Shown: positions 8,963 through 17,786 of the stretch, piece after piece
Layout of the letters: every line of letters starts with the position of its first letter
Numbering within the stretch: the first letter of the stretch is position 1
Assembly (NCBI GenBank): GCA_050110875.1
Contig: CP188828.1
Span: forward strand, 1,488,001 to 1,552,000
Length of the DNA: 64,000 nucleotides
Reading direction: 5' to 3'
From: Methyloligella sp050110875
Lineage (GTDB): Bacteria; Pseudomonadota; Alphaproteobacteria; Rhizobiales; Methyloligellaceae
The notes under the pieces: model-generated
Seen by the model: only the letters and a program-made list of their open reading frames with translations
Databases searched by the model: none
What the model was told of the DNA's origin: nothing
Program-made: the position numbers and the translations under genes

Positions 8963-9030
8963 CATGGTTCGAGACGCGAGCTGCGCTCGCCCTCACCCTG
9001 AGGGGGCCGCAGGCCCGTCTCGAAGGGTGC
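8963..9030. repeat. Intergenic palindromic repeat, TTCGAGACG type
   Basis: Inverted arms TTCGAGACG (8968-8976) and CGTCTCGAA (9016-9024) bracket the segment CCTCACCCTGAGGG. This resembles a short palindromic repeat common between genes in Rhizobiales genomes. It lies just downstream of pdeM in a 219-base gap. Confidence 0.6.
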
Positions 9031-9050
9031 AGGCCTCTGAACAAACCGTC

Positions 9051-9136
9051 ACCCTCATACCCGGCCGTGTGCCGGGCATCCACGAACAGCGGTGCAGCCA
9101 AAGACGTGGATGGCCGGGGCGAGCCCGGCCATGACG
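9051..9136. repeat. Intergenic palindromic repeat, CCGGGCATCCACG type
   Basis: The left half has GTGCCGGGCATCCACG and the right half has GACGTGGATGGCCGGGGC with GAGCCCGGCCATGACG, so the element folds on itself. Its wording matches the rhizobial repeat built around 'gccgggcatccacg / cgtggatggccggg'. With the preceding element it fills the gap between pdeM and the TIGR02186 gene. Confidence 0.65.
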
Positions 9137-9175
9137 CGATACGGAGAAGTGGCGCTTCCCGGCGGAGACCCTTGC

Positions 9176-9994
9176 CTAATCCCGCCGGAACAGGGCCCAG
9201 GCACCGAGCCCCATCAGAAGCGCGATGGCCACGGCGAGGAAGCCGTAGAGGATCGGATGCTGAAAGGCGAGGGTATAGACGCTCCGCTCGAACCCCACCT
9301 TCTGAACGTTCAACGTGCTCTCATCCTTGCTTAGCAGCTTGCCGTCTTGAAACAGCAACACCTCGGCCGTGTAGAGCCCGATCGGCACGTTCACCGGCAT
9401 ATCCACCGAGCCGCGGAACAAGCTTCGCCCGATGAAACTGACGGCATTGTCCAGGTACTGGAAGAGCAGATGCTCCTCCTTGTTCCGGATCACCGCCTGG
9501 CGGAAGAGATCGTCGCTCACGGAGGAATTGTCGTCCGGTCCGAGATCGAGCGCTGAGAATCCGACCTTCAGCTCTTCCAGCGTCTCTTCCGACGTGATCG
9601 CCCGCAGCGGCCGGGTGGAGAGTACGGCGTAGAATCCCGGAATGTCGTGGAACACCTTCGAAGCGCCGTTCAGCCAGATTCCGGCCATGCGCTCTTTCCG
9701 CCGCGCGACGATATCCTGGGTCGGGCCACGGATAACCACGATGACGTCGTAAAGCGCGGCATCGGGGTCCGGCGGCGCGTAGTCCACCGCGCCGAAGATC
9801 ACGATCTCGATGCCCGTGAAGTTCGATTGGATGGCGATCTCGCGGGTGGAGATATCCGAGCGCACCCTCTCGCTGGGGATTTCCTGCGGGCCTTTCGGCG
9901 TTTGCCCGGAGGCATCCTGCGGAAGGGATACGCAGCAGAGCGCGAAGAGCATGCCCAAGATGCTCTGCCGAAGCGGATATCCAAGTCTCACCAT
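9176..9994 (-). CDS. TIGR02186-like membrane protein
   Basis: A 272-residue protein with an N-terminal signal/anchor (about 10-30), a beta-rich extracytoplasmic body (REIAIQSNFTGIEIVIFGAV near its start, VIVVIRGP, FRGSVDMPVNVPIGLYTAEV) and a single C-terminal membrane helix before a short basic tail (ALFRRD). This layout matches the alphaproteobacterial TIGR02186 family, which nearly always lies next to a TauE/SafE permease, as here (7-base overlap with the upstream gene). Its role is unknown; a partner function for the permease is an inference from gene order. Confidence 0.75.
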   Translation of the reverse strand: MVRLGYPLRQSILGMLFALCCVSLPQDASGQTPKGPQEIPSERVRSDISTREIAIQSNFTGIEIVIFGAVDYAPPDPDAALYDVIVVIRGPTQDIVARRKERMAGIWLNGASKVFHDIPGFYAVLSTRPLRAITSEETLEELKVGFSALDLGPDDNSSVSDDLFRQAVIRNKEEHLLFQYLDNAVSFIGRSLFRGSVDMPVNVPIGLYTAEVLLFQDGKLLSKDESTLNVQKVGFERSVYTLAFQHPILYGFLAVAIALLMGLGAWALFRRD

Positions 9995-10920
9995 CGCGGC
10001 GTCTCCACCGGTGCGATGGAATAGAGGTCGTCCGGCGTGACCACCAGCCCGAGCAGCAGCCGGATCGCGACGGCCAGGACCATGATGGCCAGCAGCGCCC
10101 GGAGCTGCTCGCCCTTGAGGTTCTGTCCGGCTCGTGCACCGTATTGGCCGCCCAGCACTCCGCCGATGATCAGCAGGAAGGCGAGGAGGATATCGATCGT
10201 CTGATTGAACACCGCATGAAGCAGCGTCACCGCTGCCGTGACGAAGATGATCTGGAACAGGGACGTGCCGATCACCACCGATGTCGGCATGCGCAGGATG
10301 TAGATCATCGCCGGCACCATCAGGAAGCCGCCGCCGACGCCCAGCACGGAAACCAGAATGCCGACCACCGAGCCGATCAGCAGGACGGGGATCGCGCTGA
10401 TATAGAGCTTGGAGCGGTGAAACCGCATCTTGAACGGCAGGCCGTGCACCCAGCTATGTTCGCCCGGCCGCCGACCCTTCACCGGTTTGCCGGCACGTTC
10501 CCGCCGAAGCGCCCGCACGCTTTCCGCCAGCATCAGCGTGCCGATGGTCCCGAGAAAGGTGACATAGCCCAGCGCGATGGTGAGGTCCGCCTGGCCGTAG
10601 GATTTCAGCAAATTCACCAGCAGCACGCCGACGAACGAGCCGAACAGACCGCCGACGATCAGCACGCCGCCCATGGTCGTGTCGACATTCCCCCGGCGCC
10701 ACTGCACCAGCGCCCCCGAGACCGACGAGGCGACGATCTGGTTGGCGCCCGTCGCCACGGCGATGGCGGGCGGGATGCCGAGGAACATCAGGAAAGGCGT
10801 GAGGAGAAAGCCGCCGCCGACGCCGAACATGCCGGACAGGAAGCCGACCGCTCCGCCGAGCATCAGAATCACCGCTAGGTTCACTGATATCTCGGCAATG
10901 GGGAGATAAACCTGGAGCAT
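9988..10920 (-). CDS. TauE/SafE family sulfite/sulfonate exporter
   Basis: A 310-residue inner-membrane protein with about 8 hydrophobic helices in two repeats, each opening with the family glycine signature (FLSGMFGVGGGFLLTP and VSVLGVGGGFLMVP). The family exports sulfite, sulfoacetate or related organosulfur anions. A cytoplasmic loop of about 40 residues rich in Arg/Lys separates the halves. It is the first gene of a two-gene unit with the TIGR02186 protein. The substrate cannot be read from sequence; the sulfate-assimilation operon 7 kb away makes a sulfur oxyanion plausible. Confidence 0.85.
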   Translation of the reverse strand: MLQVYLPIAEISVNLAVILMLGGAVGFLSGMFGVGGGFLLTPFLMFLGIPPAIAVATGANQIVASSVSGALVQWRRGNVDTTMGGVLIVGGLFGSFVGVLLVNLLKSYGQADLTIALGYVTFLGTIGTLMLAESVRALRRERAGKPVKGRRPGEHSWVHGLPFKMRFHRSKLYISAIPVLLIGSVVGILVSVLGVGGGFLMVPAMIYILRMPTSVVIGTSLFQIIFVTAAVTLLHAVFNQTIDILLAFLLIIGGVLGGQYGARAGQNLKGEQLRALLAIMVLAVAIRLLLGLVVTPDDLYSIAPVETPRW

Positions 10921-11019
10921 CGAGCGTCGGCTTGGGTTTTTATTGGTGACGCAAGCGTGTTCGTCGCAAGCCTCACTGTCAATGGAGGCCGCGTGCGGAA
11001 AGGGAATGAACGATCAATA

Positions 11020-11057
11020 AAAAACGCCTCCGGCCGAATTAGGGCCGAAGGCGCTTT
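11020..11057 (-). terminator. Rho-independent terminator of the PodJ-like gene
   Basis: On the minus strand the arms GCGCCTTCGGCC and GGCCGGAGGCG (one mismatch) flank the loop CTAATTC and are followed by TTTTTTATT. It lies 27 bases past the stop at 11084. Confidence 0.8.
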
Positions 11058-11083
11058 AAATTCGGGTTTATGAGCGGACCGGA

Positions 11084-14002
11084 TTAGCCGGCGAGCTTCT
11101 CCAGACGCGACACCAGCCGGATGCTGACCTCGCCGGTCTCCGGCAGGCCGTTGCGGCGTTCGAAGTCGAGGATCGCGGCGCGTGTGCGCTCGCCGAGCGC
11201 GCCGTCGACCGGCCCTGCATCGTAGCCGAGATCGTTGAGCAGGGCCTGGGCCTTGCTGACCAGGGTCCCGCTCGGCTGGGTCACATCCGCCATCCACGCG
11301 GCTTTCCCCTCGACCGCGTTGGCCGCGGCATCGACCGTCTTGGCCTTCCAGCCTCCCACGGCCGCTTCCGCCTTGGCGAGTTGATCGCCGGTCAGCTTGT
11401 CGCGCAGCGCGTCGCGGCGCTTGGCGGCTTCGCTGTCGCCGCTCGTGGCGGCCAGAGAGAACCACTTATAGGCCTCGATCGGATCGAGCGAGGTGCCGAG
11501 CCCGTGCTCTTTCAGCACGCCGAGATTGAACTGGCTGTCGGAAAGGCCATGCTCGGCGGCCTTGGTGTACCATTTGGCGGCGTCGGTATAGTCGCCGCTG
11601 CCGTTCTTGCCGCCTTCGATGACGGCGAGATTGTGCATCGCCTTCAGATTGCCGTTGCGAGCCGCGCGGCCGTACCAGGCGCGGGCCTGGTTGAGATTGA
11701 ATTCGACCCCTTCGCCCCGCTCATAGAGCACGCCCATCCGGTATTGGGCGGGCGCGAGGCCTGCGGTCGCGGCCAGCCGAAGCCAGCGCACCGATTTCTC
11801 CATGTCGCGCATGCCGGCATCGCCCTCCGCATAGCGCAGACCGATCAGATATTGCGCTTTCGCATCGCCCTCGGCGGCGGCGCGGCGGAGCGCATAGGTT
11901 CCTGCGCTCTCGTCGGGCATGGGATATTTCAGCTCGGCCTCGGGCTTCGCGGCGGCATCTTGGGCTGCATTTGCCGAATCTGCCGGCTGCTCGACCACGG
12001 TGAGGCTCACGCCGGGCGGCAGCTCGGGTTGCGTGTCGCGCTTGACCGAGGCCGGCGTGGGCGGGAGCGTCGGCAGCTTGAAGCCGGGCAGATCGGGCTC
12101 CGGAACCGTCTCGTGGCCGACATCGACATCGTCTTTCTTCCGCGGGATCATGGTTTCGATGGGCTTGTCGAGCTGGCCGGACCGATCGGGCGTCTCGTCG
12201 GTGCCCCCCGGGGTTTCTTCGCCGGACGAACCCTCCGCAGGTGCCGGCTCCTCTGTGGCCGGAGCTGCGCCTTCGCCCTCTTCGGGCTTGGAGCCCAGAC
12301 GGCTGTAAAGCAAGGCCGCGCTGACGATCAGCAGGAGCACCGCAAAGATCATCAGATAGGAGCGCTTTTTCTTTTTCGGCTGCTCCTCGGTCTCCATGGC
12401 GCTGCCGGGAAGAACCGTCTCGCGCTTCTTCTTCTTTTCGCCCCAGCTGCCGGATTTCTCGGCTTGTGCCGCGGCGGCTTGTGCCGCGCGTCGGGCAGCG
12501 GCCACGAAGCTGTCGGAACTGCCGTCCTCATCCTCGTCGCGATAGGCCATCGGCCGGCGCGGCTCGTCGATCTCGCTCTGAGACTTGCCGCTTTCGCCCT
12601 TACGGCCGAAAGGTCCGGCGGGCTCGTCGTCATCCGGCATTACCCGGGAGAGCTGGCTGCGCAGGCTGCGGTCGGGTTCGCTGGGTTTCGGCTCGGAACC
12701 GTGGCTTGAAAGGGCCAGGGGGTCCGGCTGCGGTTGTCCCTCGACCGAGGGTGCTCCCATCGGCCTGTCGGAGAACGGCGCGCGCGGTGCCGCGGACGAA
12801 GGCCGCTCCGCCTGCTCTACAAGCTTCTTGAGGGAATCGTGCACCGCGCTCAGCGTATCGGCCAGCCGGTCGTCGGTGGTCGAGCTGCGCTCGTTCATCG
12901 CCGTGAGATCCTTGTGGATCGCCTCCAGACGCTCGGCGGCGCTGGACTTCACGTCGCTCGCGACGCGCTGGGCCGCGGAATCCGCCGCCCGCTCGGCGAC
13001 ATCCTCCATGCTGGGCTGGGTGTCGATATGTTCCATCAGCTGGGTGAGCTGCGCCTCGATCGAGCCGATCTTGGAGACTTCCGTCTCGGTGCGGCCGAGC
13101 TGCTGACCGAGCTCGGTGAGCTGCTGCTCGATATGCTGCAGGGCATCCGGCTGAGGCGTCTCGCCTTCGCTGCGCTGCAGCGCCCGGTCGAGCTGATTGG
13201 CGATCTCGTCCATCTTGGCGTTCAGGGATTCGATCTGGTCGGTCGGCACGATGGAGCCGAGCGAGCCTTCCAGCCGCTGCGCCGCGTCAAAAAGCCGGCG
13301 GGCATAATCCGTGTCTTCTGAGGGGGTGTAGGCCGGCGCATGCAGCGGAGCGGACGACTCGTCGCCCACCGCCGCGCGGAAATCGGGCTGTTCCGTCTCC
13401 CGGCCGAAGCCGCCGGAATAATCCAAGCCGCTCGGACGATCGAAATGTTCCGTGCCGTAGGCCGAAGGGGCAGGTTCCGGCGCATCCTCATCGGCGATCA
13501 GAGACGGCAGATCCACCTCCGGCGTATCGCGGCCCGGATCCTCTTCGACGCCGAAAAAGGACGACCCGCCCGAATAGCTTTCCTCATAGCCTGTCTCGGG
13601 CTGCGCCGGCGGCATGCCGGTATCCCGGGACGCGCCGAAGGATCCGCTTTCTTCCGTGTCGCGGTAAGGCTCGCTGCCCCGGGCAAGCTTGGAAAAAACG
13701 TCGCTATCCGGGGTCGCGCCCATCTCGCCGCTTTCCGTTTCCGAAAGCCGCTTGGCGAGGCTGCTCACCTGCTCGTGCAGCCGGTCCAGCGTATCGCTGT
13801 CTTCCGTGCTGCTGGCCGATTTGGCGTCGCGGGTCGCTTGCGAGAGTTGGTCGAGGCGCGAATGGAGATCGTCGAGCGCTTCGCTGTAACGGCGCTCGCT
13901 CTCTTCCACCCGGTTGATGAGATGCTTGACCAGCGACTCCACCGAGTCCTGACCGCTGCCGCTTTGCGCTGTGTCTGTCTTCAAAGTGGGATCTGAAGCC
14001 AT
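11084..14002 (-). CDS. PodJ-like Sel1-repeat, peptidoglycan-binding polar protein
   Basis: A 972-residue bitopic protein. Residues 1-550 are cytoplasmic, acidic and largely disordered, with coiled-coil stretches near 15-105 and 250-400 (EESERRYSEALDDLHSRLDQ, LNAKMDEIANQLDRALQR). A KKKKR stop-transfer precedes one membrane helix (about 551-570; SYLMIFAVLLLIVSAALLYS). The periplasmic part has a Pro/Glu-rich linker, four or five Sel1-type repeats (about 700-870: AKAQYLIGLRYAEGDAG, APAQYRMGVLYERGEG, LSDSQFNLGVLKEHGLG) and a C-terminal PG_binding_1 domain (about 910-972). This is the domain order of Caulobacter PodJ and rhizobial homologues that place polar machinery. Calling it PodJ is an inference from architecture. 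Confidence 0.75.
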   Translation of the reverse strand: MASDPTLKTDTAQSGSGQDSVESLVKHLINRVEESERRYSEALDDLHSRLDQLSQATRDAKSASSTEDSDTLDRLHEQVSSLAKRLSETESGEMGATPDSDVFSKLARGSEPYRDTEESGSFGASRDTGMPPAQPETGYEESYSGGSSFFGVEEDPGRDTPEVDLPSLIADEDAPEPAPSAYGTEHFDRPSGLDYSGGFGRETEQPDFRAAVGDESSAPLHAPAYTPSEDTDYARRLFDAAQRLEGSLGSIVPTDQIESLNAKMDEIANQLDRALQRSEGETPQPDALQHIEQQLTELGQQLGRTETEVSKIGSIEAQLTQLMEHIDTQPSMEDVAERAADSAAQRVASDVKSSAAERLEAIHKDLTAMNERSSTTDDRLADTLSAVHDSLKKLVEQAERPSSAAPRAPFSDRPMGAPSVEGQPQPDPLALSSHGSEPKPSEPDRSLRSQLSRVMPDDDEPAGPFGRKGESGKSQSEIDEPRRPMAYRDEDEDGSSDSFVAAARRAAQAAAAQAEKSGSWGEKKKKRETVLPGSAMETEEQPKKKKRSYLMIFAVLLLIVSAALLYSRLGSKPEEGEGAAPATEEPAPAEGSSGEETPGGTDETPDRSGQLDKPIETMIPRKKDDVDVGHETVPEPDLPGFKLPTLPPTPASVKRDTQPELPPGVSLTVVEQPADSANAAQDAAAKPEAELKYPMPDESAGTYALRRAAAEGDAKAQYLIGLRYAEGDAGMRDMEKSVRWLRLAATAGLAPAQYRMGVLYERGEGVEFNLNQARAWYGRAARNGNLKAMHNLAVIEGGKNGSGDYTDAAKWYTKAAEHGLSDSQFNLGVLKEHGLGTSLDPIEAYKWFSLAATSGDSEAAKRRDALRDKLTGDQLAKAEAAVGGWKAKTVDAAANAVEGKAAWMADVTQPSGTLVSKAQALLNDLGYDAGPVDGALGERTRAAILDFERRNGLPETGEVSIRLVSRLEKLAG

Positions 14003-14239
14003 GCCCGCCCGTCCGAGTTAAAAAATGAGCACCGGGACGCCAGAATGCGTCCGTGGAAGCCGGCATTTCCGATGACTGCCGACCCACTAACCGAAAAGTC
14101 AGATTGACCCTGCGCCGAGGGGGTAAATTTCCCGTTAAACATCGCCCCTTCTTGGGACATCGGCCGCGCAGTGCCCTGGCCGCGCTGGGATTTCGGCTGT
14201 TAGGGTCGACGCCAGAGGAAAGCGCAGGAGTTGTAGAGA

Positions 14240-14677
14240 ATGACGGGCATCACCCAGGCCGATCATCAGATCGAGATCGAAACATCGGGAAAGGGGTTCG
14301 TTGAGATCACTCGCCTGCTGAAACAGTGGCTTGGCGAGATCGGTGCCGAGGCGGGGTTGCTGACCGCCTTTATCCGTCACACCTCGGCCTCTCTCATCAT
14401 TCAGGAGAACGCCGATCCCAATGTGCAGCGTGATCTTCTGGATGCCTTGGAGATCTTGGCGCCCGAGGACAGGCCTTACGCTCATACGGAAGAAGGGCCG
14501 GACGACATGCCGAGCCACATCAAATCCATGGTCAATGCGGTAAGTCTGAATATCCCGGTCACCGGCGGCGCCATGACCTTGGGAACGTGGCAAGGGGTGT
14601 ATGTGTTGGAGCACCGCACGGCACCCCACCGGCGGAAGATCGCGCTCTCCTTTATCGGACGCGTATCCGATGGGTGA
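14240..14677 (+). CDS. YjbQ/UPF0047 family protein
   Basis: A 145-residue protein of the YjbQ family, with FIRHTSASLIIQENADPNVQ, the DDMPSHIKSMV histidine motif and LGTWQGVYVLEHR. Members have a weak thiamine-phosphate synthase activity in genetic tests; the true reaction is not settled. Full length for the family. The start has GCAGGAG upstream. It is divergent from the PodJ-like gene (237-base gap with no other feature seen) and convergent with the symporter (6-base gap). Confidence 0.9.
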   Translation: MTGITQADHQIEIETSGKGFVEITRLLKQWLGEIGAEAGLLTAFIRHTSASLIIQENADPNVQRDLLDALEILAPEDRPYAHTEEGPDDMPSHIKSMVNAVSLNIPVTGGAMTLGTWQGVYVLEHRTAPHRRKIALSFIGRVSDG

Positions 14678-14683
14678 TTGGGA

Positions 14684-16558
14684 TCACCGTGCCGCGGCTG
14701 CGGCAGCTGCCGCAGCCCGATGGCGCGCCTCGTCGTAGAGCGCTTCGCCTTCCGGATCGCGCAGGGCATCGAAATAGGCCGTTTCGGCAGGCGAGGGGTC
14801 CCGGTCCCAAAGACTCACGCCGACGCCAGCCCCGATCGCCAGCAAAGCCGCCACGACGCTCACCGTCATGGTTCCGCTGCTGAGGTCGATGGACGAGGAG
14901 AACGCGCGGACCAGCAGCTCGAGCAGCACGATGACGCCGCCGACCCCCATGCTCGCGATGGCGCCGAGCTCCGTATATCGCCGCCACCAGACGGAAAGCA
15001 GCAGCACCGGAAAATAGGTTGCCGCGAGCAGCGCGAAGGCGCTCAAGGCCGCTCGCATGAGATCGATATCGCCGATGGCGAGATAGATCGCCGTGCCGAG
15101 CGCGCAAATGCCGCTCGCCGCCCACACCGTGGTGTGCCGCGGCAGCCGTGGGACATCCAGCTTGAACAGCTTCGCCGCATCCTCGTCGAAGAGCCGGTAG
15201 AGATCCTCCGACAGGCTGGCCCCGAGCGCATAGAGATGGGATCCGGCTGCGGCGAAGGCCATGGCGATACCGCCCGCCGCCACGATCACCGTGCAGATCG
15301 CCGGCAGATGTGCCGTGATCGGGAAGGCGAGCAGCACCCCGTCCCGCGACAGCAACACCTCGTTCGCTTGCAGCCCGCCGCTCGAGTTGAAGTCCCGCGC
15401 GATCATCAGCTGCTTTTCGATCAGAGTCGTCATCCAGCCCGGCAACATGTCCGGGCGGAGCTGAGACAGATCCTGAAACAGCAGCGACTTGGCGAACACC
15501 ACCACCGGCGGAACGCTGATCGCGAACACTGCCACGAAGAACACCGCCCAGGCGCCGGCCCATCGCTGTCCCGATACGCTCAAAGCAGCGCCGCTTCGCA
15601 TCAGAAGGCTCGGCAGGCAGGCAGCGCCCATGGTGACGCAGAGGAGAAGCATTACGAAGGCCGGAGCGGAGAGCGCGCCGAAGCTCTGCAGGAACGGTTT
15701 CGGCAGGGTATCTGGCGTGCTGGCCGGCAGGGCCTCCGCCAGCCCCTCTCTCGGCACCGGCTTGAACCCCGCATTGATCTCCGAGGTCTCCAGCGCGGTG
15801 AGCTTCGTCCCGTAGGTCAATTGCGGCGCCGGCAGCACCGTCAGCAGCACAGAGACGATGAGCAGGGGAATCGCGAAGGCGGCCGCGCCCACGATGAACT
15901 GGGCCCCGCCCGTCCAGGTGAGCGACCGTATGCCGCCGAGGATCACCACCGCGCTCACAATGGCGGCGGCGAACAGCACCGCGATCGCGTATGGCACCGG
16001 CACGAACATCGCCGTCACCATGCCGGCGACCTTGATCTCCGCGGCGAGCAGCAGGATTGCCGGTACGATCAGGCCAACGGCGCCGGCGATGCGCAATGTC
16101 TTCGAGGCGAAGCGGAAGCCCAGAAAGCTCGGCACGGTGAAGGCGCCGGCCTTTCGGAAATAGGGTGCGAACAGCACCGTGAAGAGCAGCATTCCGAAGG
16201 TGAGCCCGATGCCGATGGCGAGCGCATCGACCCCGAGAAAGAAGACGGTTCCCGTATAGGCGAAATAGCCGATGCCCCCGATCATGGTGGCGGCCAGCAT
16301 GAAGCCGTTATAGACGCCCGGGACCCGCCGGCCGCAGGCGAAGTAATCCTCCGTCTCCATGGTTCGGGTGCGGATGGCGACTGCGAGATAGAAGATCGTC
16401 GGTAGCACGATCAGCACGGGTCCCAGCCAAGCCTCCCGCCAGCCGACCTGCTCCAGCAAGGCAAGCAGGATGGATAGCGAGATGAAGGCACTCGCCGTGA
16501 TGCCGAAATAGGCGCCGAGATGCGGATTGGGCGTACGCAAGCGCAAGGCGGGACGCAT
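14684..16558 (-). CDS. Sodium:solute symporter large subunit (VC_2705-like)
   Basis: A 624-residue SSS-family transporter with about 13 predicted membrane helices. Recognisable parts include TEDYFACGRRVPGVYNGFML, MIGGIGYFAYTGTVFFLGVD, the VVILGGIRSLTWTGGAQF segment (SSS core), MGAACLPSLLMRS and GIAMAFAAAGSHLYALGASL. It ends in an unusual poly-alanine run (AAAAAAAA). Pairing with a DUF4212 small subunit 5 bases upstream identifies the VC_2705/DUF4212 group, related to acetate and other monocarboxylate importers. The substrate is not readable here. A periplasmic-loop expansion lies at about 265-320. Confidence 0.85.
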   Translation of the reverse strand: MRPALRLRTPNPHLGAYFGITASAFISLSILLALLEQVGWREAWLGPVLIVLPTIFYLAVAIRTRTMETEDYFACGRRVPGVYNGFMLAATMIGGIGYFAYTGTVFFLGVDALAIGIGLTFGMLLFTVLFAPYFRKAGAFTVPSFLGFRFASKTLRIAGAVGLIVPAILLLAAEIKVAGMVTAMFVPVPYAIAVLFAAAIVSAVVILGGIRSLTWTGGAQFIVGAAAFAIPLLIVSVLLTVLPAPQLTYGTKLTALETSEINAGFKPVPREGLAEALPASTPDTLPKPFLQSFGALSAPAFVMLLLCVTMGAACLPSLLMRSGAALSVSGQRWAGAWAVFFVAVFAISVPPVVVFAKSLLFQDLSQLRPDMLPGWMTTLIEKQLMIARDFNSSGGLQANEVLLSRDGVLLAFPITAHLPAICTVIVAAGGIAMAFAAAGSHLYALGASLSEDLYRLFDEDAAKLFKLDVPRLPRHTTVWAASGICALGTAIYLAIGDIDLMRAALSAFALLAATYFPVLLLSVWWRRYTELGAIASMGVGGVIVLLELLVRAFSSSIDLSSGTMTVSVVAALLAIGAGVGVSLWDRDPSPAETAYFDALRDPEGEALYDEARHRAAAAAAAAAR

Positions 16559-16563
16559 GGGCT

Positions 16564-16830
16564 CTAGAACTCCTCGCTCTCGCCCAGCTCTTCATCGAGC
16601 CGGTCTTGCACCCGTGCGTACCAGAAAGCGCCGCCCGCGATCAGGAGGACCAGACCTTGGGCGAGCGCATAGAAGCCGAGGGGGAAGCCGAAGAAGCCAT
16701 AGGCGTTGAACTCCTCCTCGCCGAAGGTCAGCACGATCGCCGTTACGGTCAGCGCCCCCAGCAGCCCGGCTGCCAGGATCAGGCTGTGCCGCCAATAGCG
16801 GTCCCGCGCGCTCAGAGCGCCCTTCGACAT
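16564..16830 (-). CDS. DUF4212 symporter small subunit
   Basis: An 88-residue protein with two membrane helices (about 16-36 and 47-67) and the family pattern RYWRHSLILAAGLLGAL ... FGFPLGFYALAQGLVLL followed by FWYARVQDRLDEEL. DUF4212 proteins sit directly ahead of their SSS-family large subunit, as here. The start lies just downstream of a short tandem repeat in the promoter region. Confidence 0.88.
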   Translation of the reverse strand: MSKGALSARDRYWRHSLILAAGLLGALTVTAIVLTFGEEEFNAYGFFGFPLGFYALAQGLVLLIAGGAFWYARVQDRLDEELGESEEF

Positions 16831-16847
16831 GCTTGCGCTTCCCTCCC

Positions 16848-16892
16848 AAGCCTTCAGGATACAAGCCTTCAGGATACGAGCCTTCAGGATAC
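16848..16892. repeat. Tandem repeat, 15 bp x 3
   Basis: Two exact copies of AAGCCTTCAGGATAC and a third with a G at its first base; a decayed fourth start (GAACCTTCGG) follows. It sits 18 bases upstream of the DUF4212 start, in its promoter region. Confidence 0.9.
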
Positions 16893-17053
16893 GAACCTTC
16901 GGTTGGACGCCGAACGATGCCCGGCTTCCGAAGTCATGGCTTCTCTAATGGGCTGCACCATGGCACAGATAAGGCGGACGGTGGCAAGCCTTTACCAAGC
17001 ATTTTGCGATGCCGCCGCTCGACGCTGGCAACTTTAAAGAGGGGGAGAGAGCA

Positions 17054-17494
17054 GTGTCGATTGTCAACGAATTCAAGGAATTTGCGCTGCGCGGCAATGT
17101 GGTCGACATGGCCGTGGGTATCATTATCGGCGCGGCCTTCTCGACCATCGTGAAATCTTTGGTGGACGACGTGATCATGCCGCCGATCGGTCTCGTCACC
17201 GGCGGCGTGGACTTCAGCAATCTTTTCATCGCCCTGGACGGGGAATCCTACGCCTCGCTCGCCGCCGCACGGGATGCCGGCGCGCCGACCGTCAATTACG
17301 GCCTGTTCATCAATTCGGTGATCAGCTTCGCCATCGTGGCCTTTGTGCTGTTCCTGCTGATCAAGGGCATGAATCACTTGCGCCGCGAGCAGGATAAAGC
17401 GCCTGAGGAGGAGAAGCCCGCCCCGCCGCCCCGGGATATTCAACTCCTGGAGGAGATTCGCGACGCTCTCGTCGAGGGAAAGCAGCAGCAATAG
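17054..17494 (+). CDS. mscL: Large-conductance mechanosensitive channel
   Basis: A pentameric inner-membrane channel that opens under membrane tension during osmotic downshock. About 146 residues from a GTG preceded by GGGGGAG. The N-terminal amphipathic helix and first membrane helix read FKEFALRGNVVDMAVGIIIG and AAFSTIVKSLVDDVIMPPIG; the second helix is INSVISFAIVAFVLFLLIKG; the cytoplasmic tail is charged and ends in a bundle helix (LLEEIRDALVEG). A longer frame from 17009 would add residues with no family match, so the GTG is chosen. Confidence 0.95.
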   Translation: MSIVNEFKEFALRGNVVDMAVGIIIGAAFSTIVKSLVDDVIMPPIGLVTGGVDFSNLFIALDGESYASLAAARDAGAPTVNYGLFINSVISFAIVAFVLFLLIKGMNHLRREQDKAPEEEKPAPPPRDIQLLEEIRDALVEGKQQQ

Positions 17495-17515
17495 GGGCAA
17501 AAGGGCACGGAGTGG

Positions 17516-17540
17516 CGCAAATCCGGGGAAGGATTTTGCG
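17516..17540 (+). terminator. Possible terminator after mscL
   Basis: Arms CGCAAATCC and GGATTTTGCG (one bulged T) separated by GGGGAA, 21 bases past the mscL stop. No clear T-tract follows, so termination is only possible. Confidence 0.35.
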
Positions 17541-17699
17541 TCATCCGCGCTCGCCATGCGCTCCTCATTGCGCCCAAAGCCTCTGAAAGAAAATAATTCT
17601 ACTTTTTCGCCTGAGCAGAAACGTCTTTGCTGCTTTTTGCGTCTGACCTGCTTACATACGAAAAGATTTTTTACTAGTCTGCCCGCTTCCAAGCAGGGG

Positions 17700-17732
17700 T
17701 AGGGCGCTCCGGGGAATCCCGGTTGCGCCCTA
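17700..17732 (+). promoter_or_regulatory. Strong leader hairpin before the sulfate-assimilation operon
   Basis: A two-part stem: outer arms TAGGGCGC and GCGCCCTA, inner arms CCGGG and CCCGG, with a 4-base loop GAAT and a 1 x 2 internal bulge. It lies 54 bases before the ferredoxin ATG. Just upstream, TTACAT (from 17652) and an AT-rich stretch ending in TTTACTAG could be promoter elements, so the hairpin would be in the 5' leader RNA. There is no T-tract behind it, so it is not a standard terminator. I cannot match it to a known riboswitch class. Confidence 0.5.
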
Positions 17733-17786
17733 TAGGTTTTGGAATGGCTCAGACGACGATTTGGCAGGTTTAGAAGGTCGGTCCGA

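Noticed and set aside
14678..16405. Plus-strand frame of 575 residues opposite the symporter
   Set aside because: Charged low-complexity shadow of a clear membrane transporter.
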